Positions 44,329 through 54,422 of a stretch of 64,000 nt of DNA are shown piece after piece; position 1 is the first letter of the stretch; every line of letters begins with the position of its first letter. The notes under the pieces are model-generated. The model did no database searches. It was not told the origin of the DNA and saw only the letters and a list, made by a program, of their open reading frames with translations. The translations under genes and the position numbers were made by a program. The DNA is from Clostridium paridis (GTDB lineage Bacteria > Bacillota > Clostridia > Clostridiales > Clostridiaceae), in contig NZ_JAESWA010000023.1 of the NCBI RefSeq assembly GCF_016765615.1, positions 268,093-332,092 of the forward strand, in the 5' to 3' direction.

Positions 44329-46538
44329 TAAATTTACTAGATGGACTGTTTGAATTTCAAGAGAACTGTGTAAGTTTTCTACTAGATAAATCGTCAGACT
44401 TAAATAGCAAACAGGTAATTCTTGTGAAAAGCCCTACTGGAAGTGGCAAGACGATTATGCTAATAGATTTTATTGATAAATATCTTGATAATATAGATCC
44501 TGAGACATGTTTTGTATGGTTATGCCCAGGAGACGGTGAATTGGAGGAACAAAGTAAGTCTAAGATGGATAAGTTCCTAAATAACCGTCCTACAAATGAT
44601 ATTAACGATGTATTGTTACAAGGGTTTAATCAAGGAGAAACAACCTTTATAAATTGGCAAAAGGTTACTAAGAAAGGTAACAAGGCGATTACTGATAGTG
44701 AACGTTCAAATTTATTTGAGAGAATTGCTGATGCCCATCGTAAGGGAATCACATTTATGGTCATTATCGATGAGGAGCACAGAAATAATACGTCCAAAGC
44801 AAAAGATGTTATTGATGCTTTTTCAGCAAAAAACATCATTCGTGTTTCAGCAACAACTAAGGAGGACAAGTTATCTGAATGGTATGAGATTAATGAAATT
44901 GATGTTATTAACTCTGGATTAATAACTAGAGCTTTATACGTAAATGAGGGAATAGAGGATTCCATAAGCTATGATATTGCAAATGAGCACGATTATTTGA
45001 TTAATCTTGCTGATGAAAAACGTAAAGCAATAGCAGAGGAGTATCAAAGATTAGGGAAGGTAATTCGACCACTTGTTATAATACAATTTCCCAACTCATC
45101 AGATGTAATGATAAAAACAGTAGAGAGAAAGCTTGAAAACATGGGTTATAGCTATAAAAATGGTATGTTAGCTAAGTGGTTAGATAATGACAAAATCAAT
45201 ATAGATAATATCACACCTAATGATAGTATTCCTGTTTTTTTATTGATGAAACAAGCAATATCCACTGGTTGGGATTGTCCAAGAGCAAAAGTGCTTGTAA
45301 AACTACGTGAAAATATGAGTGAAGATTTTGAAATTCAAACAATTGGTAGATTAAGACGTATGCCAGAAACTAAGCATTACGATAATACCTTATTGGATAA
45401 TTGCTATCTTTATACTTTTGACGAAAAGTACAAGGAGAGTGTTTTGGGTGGGGGGAATGCCTTTGAAGTCAAAAGAGTATTCTTAAAGGATAAGTGTAAG
45501 ACATTTACATTAACTAAGCAGACAAGAGACCTTGATTTTGACATGTTAGGTGAAAAGGAAACTTTAATTAAAGCATATAAGTTTTTGCAGGAAAAATATA
45601 AGCTTTCTGAGAACTTTAATGATAATAAGAAAATATTAGAAGCCAACAGCTTTATCTTTGGAACAACACTAACAGAAAATGTGCGACAAGGGAAATTTAT
45701 AAAAACTGCAGACATAGCACGAAATGATTTAGGTGGCTTCTTAAGTGTTAATTTTGAGGTCAACACACATAGCAACGGAATAGATTTACTTCACTCTATT
45801 GATATGATTAAACGTGAAATAGGAATGACAAGTCAAAAGACAAAAGCAATACTAAAACATCTATTCTTTTCCAAGACTAGAAGTCAGTATAAGCTATTAA
45901 AATTAGATAACCGTGAATGGTATGCATTTATGATTAATAATCGCAGACAGTTACGTGATGATTTTGCAGATTTAACCGCACAAAGCGTACGTCAGATAAA
46001 TATGGCGTTAATGCCAAAAACGAGTGAGTTTAGGATACCACTTGAAGAACTATATAGGTGTGACCCTACGGATACAGATGTAGAAGAAATTTTAAGTAGT
46101 GCCTATGAAAAGTATAATAGTAGTATGGTAGTTGAAGGCATAAGGTCAAAGAGCGAGAGGTTGCTAGAAAATTATTGTGAAGATAATGAGAACGTTGATT
46201 GGGTATACAAGAATGGAGATAAGGGATTACAATACTTCTCAATTGTGTATACAACTTCACTACAACACCAACAGTTATTTTATCCAGATTACATTGTGAA
46301 ATTAAAAAATGGTGATGTATGGATACTTGAAACAAAAGGTGGGGAACTAAATGGACAGGATAAGAACATTGATAAACAAGTATGCAACAAGTTTAATGCT
46401 TTTAAAGAATATGCTGAATTTTACAATGTTAAATGGGCGTTTGTGAGAGATAAGAATGAAAAATTGAAATACAACAATACAGAATACTCTGACCAATTGA
46501 TTAGTGAGAATTGGAAACCACTAAAGGATTTATTTTAG
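44325..46538 (+). CDS. res: Type III restriction endonuclease/helicase (Res)
   Basis: The 737-residue SF2 helicase-nuclease has Walker A SPTGSGKT at about 37, motif II IIDEEHRN at about 147, motif III SATTKED and motif VI QTIGRLRRMP. A C-terminal PD-(D/E)xK-like site is seen in YPDYIVKL ... WILETKGGE (about 650-672). It needs ATP and Mod to cleave unmodified DNA. ATG 44325 overlaps the mod stop, so I reject the longer frame from 44286. Confidence 0.9.
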   Translation: MINLLDGLFEFQENCVSFLLDKSSDLNSKQVILVKSPTGSGKTIMLIDFIDKYLDNIDPETCFVWLCPGDGELEEQSKSKMDKFLNNRPTNDINDVLLQGFNQGETTFINWQKVTKKGNKAITDSERSNLFERIADAHRKGITFMVIIDEEHRNNTSKAKDVIDAFSAKNIIRVSATTKEDKLSEWYEINEIDVINSGLITRALYVNEGIEDSISYDIANEHDYLINLADEKRKAIAEEYQRLGKVIRPLVIIQFPNSSDVMIKTVERKLENMGYSYKNGMLAKWLDNDKINIDNITPNDSIPVFLLMKQAISTGWDCPRAKVLVKLRENMSEDFEIQTIGRLRRMPETKHYDNTLLDNCYLYTFDEKYKESVLGGGNAFEVKRVFLKDKCKTFTLTKQTRDLDFDMLGEKETLIKAYKFLQEKYKLSENFNDNKKILEANSFIFGTTLTENVRQGKFIKTADIARNDLGGFLSVNFEVNTHSNGIDLLHSIDMIKREIGMTSQKTKAILKHLFFSKTRSQYKLLKLDNREWYAFMINNRRQLRDDFADLTAQSVRQINMALMPKTSEFRIPLEELYRCDPTDTDVEEILSSAYEKYNSSMVVEGIRSKSERLLENYCEDNENVDWVYKNGDKGLQYFSIVYTTSLQHQQLFYPDYIVKLKNGDVWILETKGGELNGQDKNIDKQVCNKFNAFKEYAEFYNVKWAFVRDKNEKLKYNNTEYSDQLISENWKPLKDLF

Positions 46539-46547
46539 GTGAACGCT

Positions 46548-47474
46548 ATGGAAGTAAAATCGAGTAAAAAGTATAGGTACTGTCAGATTTCAGAAAATGT
46601 CATAATGTTTATGAAGAATGATAGTATAGGACAAGAAGTATATGATACTGTTGAAAAGATAGTTGATAATACTGTGAATACTTGGCAAAAAAGTAGGACA
46701 AGAGAAGAAATGGTTCATGACACCTTGCAGGGTAAATTGGCTGAGGATATGTACTCTGATTTCATCCAGTTTTATCAACCTGAACAGACTATTTTGTATT
46801 TATCTTATGATGACTTTCGAGAAGATGAGTTTGAGAAACATGCACCTATAGATGGGATACTATATCTATCAGGGAATAAATGGTTGCAGGCTGGATTGGA
46901 CTTAATAAATAATGATGTTCAGAATAATCAGTACGGAAAAGTATCACCAAACACGCTAGCATATTTAAAATCAAAAGGGTTATATACTGTTGAAGTTAAG
47001 TCATCTCGAGTACCAGATAAGGATTACAATGGAATTAATAAAAAAGAATTCAGTAAAGCACAACAACAGCAGCAACTTATAAGCAATTTGAGAAAAAGAG
47101 ATTTTTTTGTTTACCCAGAATTTTCGAGGACTATAGGAAAGACAGTTCATAATTTTAACGATTATTGCAAGTATGTAGTAGAATATCATAGCCAGTTTGC
47201 TGGACTTTCAGAGCAAGAATTGATTCAAGAAATAGTTATTAAAGAGCTAGAAACAAAGTGTGATATATATACAAGAATTTTTATGGACTGGAATACTACT
47301 GAATCAATTATTGGGTATATAACAGGATATGCATTAGGAACTGACTTCTTTATAGAGCCACGAATTATAAATATGTCAAGAAAAGATAAATCAGAAAATG
47401 CTCTTTACTACGTATTCCCAATAGAAAGCTGTAGAAACTTATTAGATATTTTCCACGACAATCGACTTTGGTAA
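46548..47474 (+). CDS. Nuclease-like third protein of the RM operon
   Basis: The 308-residue protein has DGILYL at about 100 followed by YTVEVKSSR at about 149, an arrangement matching a PD-(D/E)xK nuclease core (D ... ExK), and a helical C-terminal part. The family is not recognised. ATG 46548 follows AGGTGA, 9 bp after res, so it is part of the same operon. A second nuclease or accessory subunit is plausible. Not proven. Confidence 0.6.
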   Translation: MEVKSSKKYRYCQISENVIMFMKNDSIGQEVYDTVEKIVDNTVNTWQKSRTREEMVHDTLQGKLAEDMYSDFIQFYQPEQTILYLSYDDFREDEFEKHAPIDGILYLSGNKWLQAGLDLINNDVQNNQYGKVSPNTLAYLKSKGLYTVEVKSSRVPDKDYNGINKKEFSKAQQQQQLISNLRKRDFFVYPEFSRTIGKTVHNFNDYCKYVVEYHSQFAGLSEQELIQEIVIKELETKCDIYTRIFMDWNTTESIIGYITGYALGTDFFIEPRIINMSRKDKSENALYYVFPIESCRNLLDIFHDNRLW

Positions 47475-48140
47475 AAGCGACTATTTAAAGTATTACTTGC
47501 TAGTTGATTTGGAAGATTTAGGTAAGTGACTTATCGTGAAAATTTCCTTTTTTATTTAAAATAAGAACTTCCTGTTTCAGATCTATAACTTTTGAAATGA
47601 AAATTAAATTTCAGGTTGCTGTTGAAGTTGAACTGGAGTTAGGAAGTCTGACTATGGCTATGGTGAATCATAAACGTGTAGACCATGGTTTATGCTGAAA
47701 TGTTGCAATAGATTTCCTCATAAGGTATTATCAAGAGGCTTTAAAAACATCTAGGGTTGTTGAACCACAGAAATTTGCAAAGAATATGGGCTTTACAGTA
47801 TAAATGATGTATTATTAGATTTATCACTTTTCTTTTATTATCTTTTTACCAATAATATTTGTTCATGAAATTCTTTATGTAGCTTCATATAAGTTATTTT
47901 GTAGTAGAATAAAGTATGGTGCCTGAGATAAAAAAAGTGGAAAATAAATATGTTAATATTATAATTAAATAAAACAATGAGAACAGGCAATGTACGGTGA
48001 TTGTCTGTTTTTTAATATTATATTTTAAATAGAGTTATGTCTATTGGTTAAAATATAAGATATATAAATAGAAAAGCATCATGATAAAATATTATTTGAT
48101 GCTTTTATTACGTTGCTACTAATTATCAAATACAACTAAA
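47475..48140. other. Gap with possible coding debris and a hairpin
   Basis: I see no supported gene. Short stretches such as QVAVEVELELGSLTMAMVNH (about 47612) and YYQEALKTSRVVEPQKFAKN (about 47729) read like coding remnants but are broken by stops. AACAGGCAAT and ATTGTCTGTT (47982-48009) form a terminator-like hairpin with a T tract. 48050-48140 matches the flank of the sigma gene at 53.7 kb. Confidence 0.4.
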
Positions 48141-48455
48141 TTATATTTCATTAATAAGAGCTAATTTCAATTTATTAAGAATACTATTTTTCAAATTAAC
48201 AACTTTTGAATAGGAAATGTTACTATTTAAAGAATATTGTCTTAAGGTATGCTTTTTGAGGAACACATAGTCAACAAGATTCTTTTCATCAGGACTAAGC
48301 TCATTAATTGCCTTCTTTAGCTTGGAAATAGCAATTCTTTTAATAATCTCATCTTCAAGAAATTCCATGGCATATGAAAGTATTGTTCAAGATTATCACT
48401 AAAAATTAACGTAACTTCACCACAATTTATTTCTTTTGATAGTAGAGAGATTTAA
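48141..48455 (-). pseudogene. Truncated copy of the sigma factor gene
   Basis: The 75-residue frame 48141-48368 (MEFLEDEIIKRIAISKLKKA) is a diverged copy of the C-terminal part of the sigma gene at 53761. Upstream the similarity continues to about 48440, then jumps from the sequence around 54081 to that around 54313 at a shared TTCTTT, leaving out about 235 bp. Flanking sequence on both sides also matches the 53.7-55.5 kb block, so this is a decayed duplicate. Confidence 0.75.
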
Positions 48456-48650
48456 ATTGATTGGGTAGTTTGAAAAGGGCGTGAACTTTTGGGGTTCATG
48501 TCCTTTTTTTATTTTGTATTATATGTTTGATGTTGTAATAAATATAATATTATGTAGAAATATGGTAATAGTTATTATAAAATGAATATGAGCATAAGAA
48601 ATTATGATTTGAAAGTTGATATTTATATGGAAGTAAGGAGAGGATTTGCT

Positions 48651-51428
48651 ATGAAAATAGATTTTAAGGGTAATAGGTGGTATAAATGTGATTTTCATTT
48701 GCATACGCCAGCAAGTGAATGCTTTACTGATAAAAGTATTACACCAGAACAATTTATAGAAAAGGTAATAGAAAGAGGATTGGACTGTATTTCAGTAACA
48801 GATCATAATTCAGTTGAGTGGATCGATAAAATAAGAAATGAAGGGAATGAAAAAGGGATAACAGTTTTTCCTGGAGTGGAGATAACATGTAGTGATAGTA
48901 AAATTCATCTATTAGTACTTTTTGACATAGATGTAGAGGTGGTTAGAATACAGGATTTTATGAGGGATGCAGGTATTAAAAGAGAAGATTTTGGAAAACA
49001 GACTGCTCATTCTATTAAGAGCGTAATTGAGGTTGCAAAAATTGCAAGTGAATCCGGTGCCATTGTAATCCCAGCACATGTAGATAGTTATAGTGGGTTA
49101 GCTAACACTTCATATCAAATACAGAAAGATTTCTTAAATCTTAAGACTATTTCAGCAGTACAAATGGTAAATAAAGAATTAATAATAGGAAAAAAAGTAG
49201 ATATTAAAAAGGAAGAATTGTATTTAAAGTTGTCTCAGGCTGATTCTGAATTATCTATGGGAGTGGTCGGTGATTATGTAGAGTGTAGCAAGCTTGTGAA
49301 AGATAGAGAATATGGAATATTAACATTTTCAGATAATCCGGAATCGGAAGGTTCTAGTAAACATGGATTATGGGGGATTGGAAAAGAATATTCATGGATT
49401 AAGATGGATGAAAGTCCTAGATTAGAAAGTTTAAGGCAAGCAATGTTATTTCCAAGTATAAGAATAAAAACATGTTATGAAGAAGATAATTCAAAAGTTA
49501 ATAAGTTGCCGGATTTATGGATAAAAAGTATTTATGTAAAAGACATTGAGGTATTAGGGAGTAAACCATTAGAAGTCGAATTTAATCCACAATTAACAGC
49601 AGTCATAGGTGGTAGAGGTAGTGGGAAATCAACTATTGTAAGGTTATTAACTGCTATTTTTGCAATGGATAATATAAAAGAATTAAATGATTTATACGAA
49701 GAATTTCTTAGTTTTTATAAAATAAAAACAAAAACTGAAGGAGTTTTAAAATCTACTTCTGAAATAAAAGTAGAAGTTGTAAGGAACTCTATACTATATA
49801 AAGTTATTGCAAAGAATTTTAGTGGTAGTAATAGTTGTGATTTAAAGGTCGAAAAATATGATTCGGATTCACAGATATTTGTACCTATAGATGAAAGCGT
49901 TGAAGATTTATTTAGAGTAGATATATATAATCAAAAGCAAATATATAAGTTAGCACAAAATACAAATTCACTTAGAGATAAAGTTGATTCAATGATAGAT
50001 TCAATTGAATCTCATAAAAAAGAAGCTAATATGTGTATGTCTAGATATAAGATTCAATATTCAAAAATTAGAGAAATTGAAATGAGTTTATCATCTAAGC
50101 GAAAGTTATCTGCTGAGTTGAACGATATTTCTGAAAAGATAGATACATATAGGCAAAGTGGGATAAAAGATTTATTACAAGAATATGAGATATTTAATAA
50201 AGAATATATTTTATTATCACGATTTGCTAAAGATTTAGATGAAAAAATTAATTTGATAGATAATTTTAAAGAAGAATTTAGTAGAAATAGCGAAGTAATA
50301 GATTTAAGTGCATTTAATGATAATTATAATAGTGAGTTGAATATGATATTAGAGGGTAGTAATAAGGAGTTTTATAGAAATGTACATGCACTGGTAGAAA
50401 TTAAGGCTTCACTGGAAAAGTTAAAATTTAATTATATGGAAGGTATTAAGGGAACAAATTGGTATAAGGATTATATAGATCTAGAGAAAAGGTATAATGA
50501 TAAGATAAATATCCTAAAAGATATGGGAGTAGATATAGAGAGGATAAGTGTATTATTAAAAAATAAAGAGGAGAAACAAAATGAATTAGATATACTTGAG
50601 AGAAAGGAAAGTCAACTGAAAGATGAGTATGGAAAATTGGGAAATATAAAAGATGAGTATATTAAATTAAGAGAACTTATAAGTAATGAAAGGGCTCAAT
50701 TCACAAGAAAACTGTTGGAATATACCAACATTAAAATAAAGATAAAGAAGTTTAGAGATTATGACAACTTTATTTTTAAGTTCAGAGAGATATTACAAAA
50801 GCCTTCTGGATTTAATGATGAAATTGATGAAATAGCAAAAAAGTGCTTTGAAAGAGATATAAAAAGAGGGGTAACTTCATTAATTGAAGAAATAAAAAGT
50901 GTTAAGTATGATAATATGATGCTATTTAGAGGCAAATTTAATAAGGTTATTAATTCTTTGAATGATGAGCAGATAGCAGAACTACAATTGTTATTGCCAG
51001 AAGATGATATTCAGATAGAGTATAAACCAAATAATTCATCTGGATATAAATCATTGCAAAATGCTTCAGCCGGACAAAGAACATCTGCAATTCTTACATT
51101 TATATTAGCAGATGGGATAGTTCCGCTTATTTTAGATCAACCAGAAGATGATCTAGATAACCATTTAATTTATGATTTAGTTGTAGAAAGAGTGAAAGAG
51201 TGTAAAGAAAAACGACAGATAATAGTTATTACTCATAATGCGAATATACCTGTAAATGGTGATGCAGAATTAATTATTGCAATGAATTCAGATTCTAAGA
51301 ATATAGAAGTATTTAAACAAGGAACTATAGAAGATAATAAGTTAAGAGATGAAATTTGTAATGTTATGGAGGGAGGAGAAAAAGCTTTTTTAATGAGGGC
51401 TAATAGATATTCATTATTAAATATATAG
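48651..51428 (+). CDS. TrlF-like PHP-domain ATPase
   Basis: The 925-residue protein joins a PHP phosphoesterase domain (about 12-270, DFHLHTPASE, VTDHNS, IPAHVDSYSG) to an SMC/ABC-type ATPase. Walker A is GGRGSGKST at about 320, a coiled coil spans about 440-720, the signature-like ASAGQRTSAI is at about 805, and Walker B LILDQPEDDLDN at about 826 is followed by ITHNAN. It matches the TrlF-type layout as I know it, a family often found in defence islands. ATG 48651 follows AAGGAGAGG. It stands alone, between the sigma remnant and repeat copy B. Confidence 0.8.
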   Translation: MKIDFKGNRWYKCDFHLHTPASECFTDKSITPEQFIEKVIERGLDCISVTDHNSVEWIDKIRNEGNEKGITVFPGVEITCSDSKIHLLVLFDIDVEVVRIQDFMRDAGIKREDFGKQTAHSIKSVIEVAKIASESGAIVIPAHVDSYSGLANTSYQIQKDFLNLKTISAVQMVNKELIIGKKVDIKKEELYLKLSQADSELSMGVVGDYVECSKLVKDREYGILTFSDNPESEGSSKHGLWGIGKEYSWIKMDESPRLESLRQAMLFPSIRIKTCYEEDNSKVNKLPDLWIKSIYVKDIEVLGSKPLEVEFNPQLTAVIGGRGSGKSTIVRLLTAIFAMDNIKELNDLYEEFLSFYKIKTKTEGVLKSTSEIKVEVVRNSILYKVIAKNFSGSNSCDLKVEKYDSDSQIFVPIDESVEDLFRVDIYNQKQIYKLAQNTNSLRDKVDSMIDSIESHKKEANMCMSRYKIQYSKIREIEMSLSSKRKLSAELNDISEKIDTYRQSGIKDLLQEYEIFNKEYILLSRFAKDLDEKINLIDNFKEEFSRNSEVIDLSAFNDNYNSELNMILEGSNKEFYRNVHALVEIKASLEKLKFNYMEGIKGTNWYKDYIDLEKRYNDKINILKDMGVDIERISVLLKNKEEKQNELDILERKESQLKDEYGKLGNIKDEYIKLRELISNERAQFTRKLLEYTNIKIKIKKFRDYDNFIFKFREILQKPSGFNDEIDEIAKKCFERDIKRGVTSLIEEIKSVKYDNMMLFRGKFNKVINSLNDEQIAELQLLLPEDDIQIEYKPNNSSGYKSLQNASAGQRTSAILTFILADGIVPLILDQPEDDLDNHLIYDLVVERVKECKEKRQIIVITHNANIPVNGDAELIIAMNSDSKNIEVFKQGTIEDNKLRDEICNVMEGGEKAFLMRANRYSLLNI

Positions 51429-51764
51429 ACTTTGAAGGGTTATTTTGCCTGTTTACTAGTGTATATTATAGTAATATAAATATAATACTTTTCGTAATAT
51501 AAATACTTTTTATGAGTTTTGATGAACAATGATGGAAAATGAGTAGTATCTGTTTGTAAGTTAATCAACTTTAGCGGCAATTGAAATATGATAGATAGTG
51601 AATGTATGTGAATTGTGTTTAAATGAAAAAAATTTAAATAGTTTATGTATAGAGGACTAAGAAAATGGATAAACATTTGTATCAAATATAAGGTAATGTA
51701 AATATAAAAAAGTATAAGTTAATATATTATGTCCTTAAAAACAAGGGATTGGTTTATTAGAATT

Positions 51765-51790
51765 TAGAAGCTGATTATCAGCTTCTTTTT
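51765..51790 (+). terminator. Terminator after the TrlF-like gene
   Basis: AGAAGCTGAT and ATCAGCTTCT pair perfectly and lead into TTTTTATT. It abuts the start of repeat copy B. Confidence 0.7.
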
Positions 51791-52586
51791 ATTCTCGTGT
51801 TATTTTGTAGGGGGAATGTTGGTGGAATAAAATAACTCGAAACTCTGATTTATTGAAATTAATTGTTCATTCACATAAAGACCACATAGGAATACCAGTA
51901 AAGGGTGGACATGCCTTGCTGTGAAACTTTATATGGACATGTCTTTTTAATGCATGTACATGCAAGGTTTCTACAGGGAGCATGTCCGCCCTCGTGCACT
52001 CTGCCGGGTACCTAAATAAAGGACCAGCTAAAGTCATGCAGTACTTAGTTTGTAGAAGGCTCGGATTAAGGAGAGACTTATACAAACTTAGAAATGCCAG
52101 ACGAGAGCTAGTCCTTTTTTGGGTGGCAGTTAAAGTGCAAAAAGATATAATGTAGAGAGAAATATAATAATAACTACTATATAGAATATAAGGTACTGTA
52201 AATACATCTTTAGGTATATGAAGATAGTAGAAACGGATTAATCAAAAATTCATGAGCAATGTATTATTTGTAAGAATGTTATATTGAGAAGTAATATATT
52301 CTAATTATTACCTTTGGACATGCTTATTTTTGTTCTTAAAAGGAATACCACAGAACAAACAAATATATGCTTGTCCAAAGCTTCCTTTTTGGTATTAAAG
52401 TTCAAATGGCACTCTTAAGGAATTAGTTGTTCGTATATATAGTGAGATGAACAATATATGTTGATAAAAATAGAAAGTGTCTTTTGAACTGATACGCCTT
52501 AGCGGATTTTATGCTATGGACTAGTTTATCTGCTGGTTCATCAAAGGACCTCTTCAGAGTTCCAGCTGATAAGATTGTCCATAGTC
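51786..52586 (-). repeat. Non-coding hairpin-rich repeat, copy B
   Basis: Blocks 51786-52148, 52311-52412 and 52491-52586 are the reverse complement of copy A's blocks in mirrored order. A further block, TACCTGGGAGTGGGGC at about 52632, matches copy C. It carries the same hairpins as copy A. The gap 51429-52951 contains no supported gene; the short frames at 51867 and 52575 lie inside the repeat. Confidence 0.8.
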
Positions 52587-52951
52587 TCCATTCGACAAGA
52601 GGGAGACTATTATGAGACTCCAGAAAAATGCTACCTGGGAGTGGGGCGGAGCATCCCATTATATTTAGGTGTCCATGAACTAGATTTAATTCTGAGGAAC
52701 GAAGATTTAAAGATAGAGCATGGCTACAATATATATAGTTATAGATTATGTTATAAGTCTTCTTAGTAATTATTTAAATCCAAGACTAAATTAGAATTAC
52801 TACAAAGCACTCTATTATGTACATAGGCATATCTAAAAAAATTAAAAAAATTAAAAAAAATAATTGTTCCCATTGTAATTTATTCTTGAATTAGGATATA
52901 ATACTATAAGAACATATGTTCTTAAAATATTATGAGGGAGTGCAATCATTT

Positions 52952-53422
52952 ATGTATAGAGATGACTACTATAAATTTACTTATGAATTAATGCCTAATA
53001 TTGTTTATAATTTTGGACCATTGATGATTTATAGATTGCTAAGAGATGAAGAAAAGTTTATAGATAATTTAAAGATAGAATGGTCAAATATTGAATTAGA
53101 GAATCAAGAACTTAGGAATCAACCTCCCAATTTTATTATGAATATAGTTCAATTGAATTTTGAACATACAGCAATAATATTATCTATTCCTGAAGCAACT
53201 ATGCTGCAAGAGGCAATATATATTGCAATTGTATATGATAATAATGATACCTTCAGATATTTTACATATGAAATTTGCAAAGGGAAACAGGATGAGATGG
53301 GATATTTACTTAGGGAAATTTACTTAAGCGAACCGCCAACTGATTATGGATTTCATAATGAAATTGATAAAGAAGTATTTCAAAATAAGTTATCTGAAAT
53401 TGTATTTTATGACTTATTATAA
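52952..53422 (+). CDS. Hypothetical protein
   Basis: The 156-residue acidic protein begins MYRDDYYKFTYELMPNIVYN and contains VQLNFEHTAIILSIPEATML. The family is not recognised. ATG 52952 follows GAGGGAGTG; the longer frame from 52916 has none. It is followed after 14 bp by another small gene, so they probably form a pair. Confidence 0.5.
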   Translation: MYRDDYYKFTYELMPNIVYNFGPLMIYRLLRDEEKFIDNLKIEWSNIELENQELRNQPPNFIMNIVQLNFEHTAIILSIPEATMLQEAIYIAIVYDNNDTFRYFTYEICKGKQDEMGYLLREIYLSEPPTDYGFHNEIDKEVFQNKLSEIVFYDLL

Positions 53423-53436
53423 AGGAGGTTTTTTAT

Positions 53437-53700
53437 GTGAAGGTTGTTGCGAAGCCCATAGATATGGTTGCATGGTTTGATAAGGAGGGAGTACTTCATC
53501 CAGTGAGATTCAGATTTCACAATGAAGATCAATCAGATATGCGAGTAAAAGTTGACAGAGTAATCACAAGAAACATAGAAAAACTCGCCGGAAATAAGAT
53601 GATTGTTTATAATTGTATAAGCGAAATTGAAGGAATAAGTAAGCAATTTCAATTAAAGTATGAATTGAGTACATGTAAATGGATATTGTTTAAAATATGA
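53437..53700 (+). CDS. Hypothetical protein with WYL-like beta pattern
   Basis: The 87-residue beta-rich protein (MVAWFDKEGVLHPVRFRFHN) starts at GTG 53437 after AAAGGAGG. It resembles small proteins found near Firmicute mobile genes, but I cannot name a family. It is paired with the preceding gene and stops just before a terminator. Confidence 0.5.
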   Translation: MKVVAKPIDMVAWFDKEGVLHPVRFRFHNEDQSDMRVKVDRVITRNIEKLAGNKMIVYNCISEIEGISKQFQLKYELSTCKWILFKI

Positions 53701-53715
53701 TATATATAAATAAGG

Positions 53716-53756
53716 AAGCACCAAGAGATTAAAATATCACTTGATGCTTTTTTGCA
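53716..53756. terminator. Bidirectional terminator
   Basis: AAGCACCAAG and CTTGATGCTT pair imperfectly and run into TTTTTT. A matching hairpin lies at 48075-48110 next to the sigma pseudogene. Confidence 0.7.
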
Positions 53757-53760
53757 TTTC

Positions 53761-54354
53761 CTAATTAGGAAATGAAGTTAATGAAATCTCAGTATTAAGA
53801 ATTCTTTTCAATTTTCTTAAGATATTATTTTTCATATTTACAACTTTGGAATAAGATAAATTTTTATAAATGGAAAATTGCATTAAGGTATGCTTTTTAA
53901 AGAATACATAATCAACAAGTTCCTTTTCATCGCAGCTAAGAGTATTAATTGCCTTCTTTAGTTTGGAATTAGTAATTCTTTTAATAATCTTATCTTCTAC
54001 AAATTCCATATCATAAGAAAGAATATTTTCAAGATTATCGTTAAGAATCAATGAAGCTGCACCGTCCATGTTATTTCTTTTATTAGTGGACCTTATTAAT
54101 AAGCCTACTGAGTTCTTTATTGAAATAGTAGCGTAGGCCACAAACCTATGTTTATCTGGGGTGTAATGTCTTAAACAGTTAAATAAGCTGTTATAGCATT
54201 CATTCTTGATATCTTCAAAATCAAAACCATGTATAAATGATTTCTTTGAAAGATTCAATATAAAAGGTTTAAACTCTTCTGCCAATTCCTCCTTTGCCTT
54301 CATGTCTCCATTCTTTGATAGTAGAGCTAGGTTCTCAACTTTAACAAAATTCAT
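53761..54354 (-). CDS. Sigma factor-like protein (SigO/UviA type by context)
   Basis: The 197-residue protein has a sigma region 2-like part (FILNLSKKSFIHGFDFEDIK ... YNSLFNCLRHYTPDKHRFVA) and a region 4-like part (LSCDEKELVDYVFFKKHTLM). I take ATG 54354, with GAGGTGG upstream. It diverges from the amidase gene by 68 bp, with no terminator between. Together with YvrJ and DUF1659 relatives in the same element, it recalls SigO of Bacillus or the UviA-type regulators of clostridial bacteriocin genes. Confidence 0.75.
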   Translation of the reverse strand: MNFVKVENLALLSKNGDMKAKEELAEEFKPFILNLSKKSFIHGFDFEDIKNECYNSLFNCLRHYTPDKHRFVAYATISIKNSVGLLIRSTNKRNNMDGAASLILNDNLENILSYDMEFVEDKIIKRITNSKLKKAINTLSCDEKELVDYVFFKKHTLMQFSIYKNLSYSKVVNMKNNILRKLKRILNTEISLTSFPN

Positions 54355-54422
54355 TTTTACCACCTCTTCACTTATTAATTTTTTTGATATCTCCATATAT
54401 CTTTTAAGAGGAGGGTGATAAA

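Noticed and set aside
47475..48140. Decayed gene after the RM operon
   Set aside because: Some fragments look protein-like, but they are short, in different frames and not recognisable, so no pseudogene is called.
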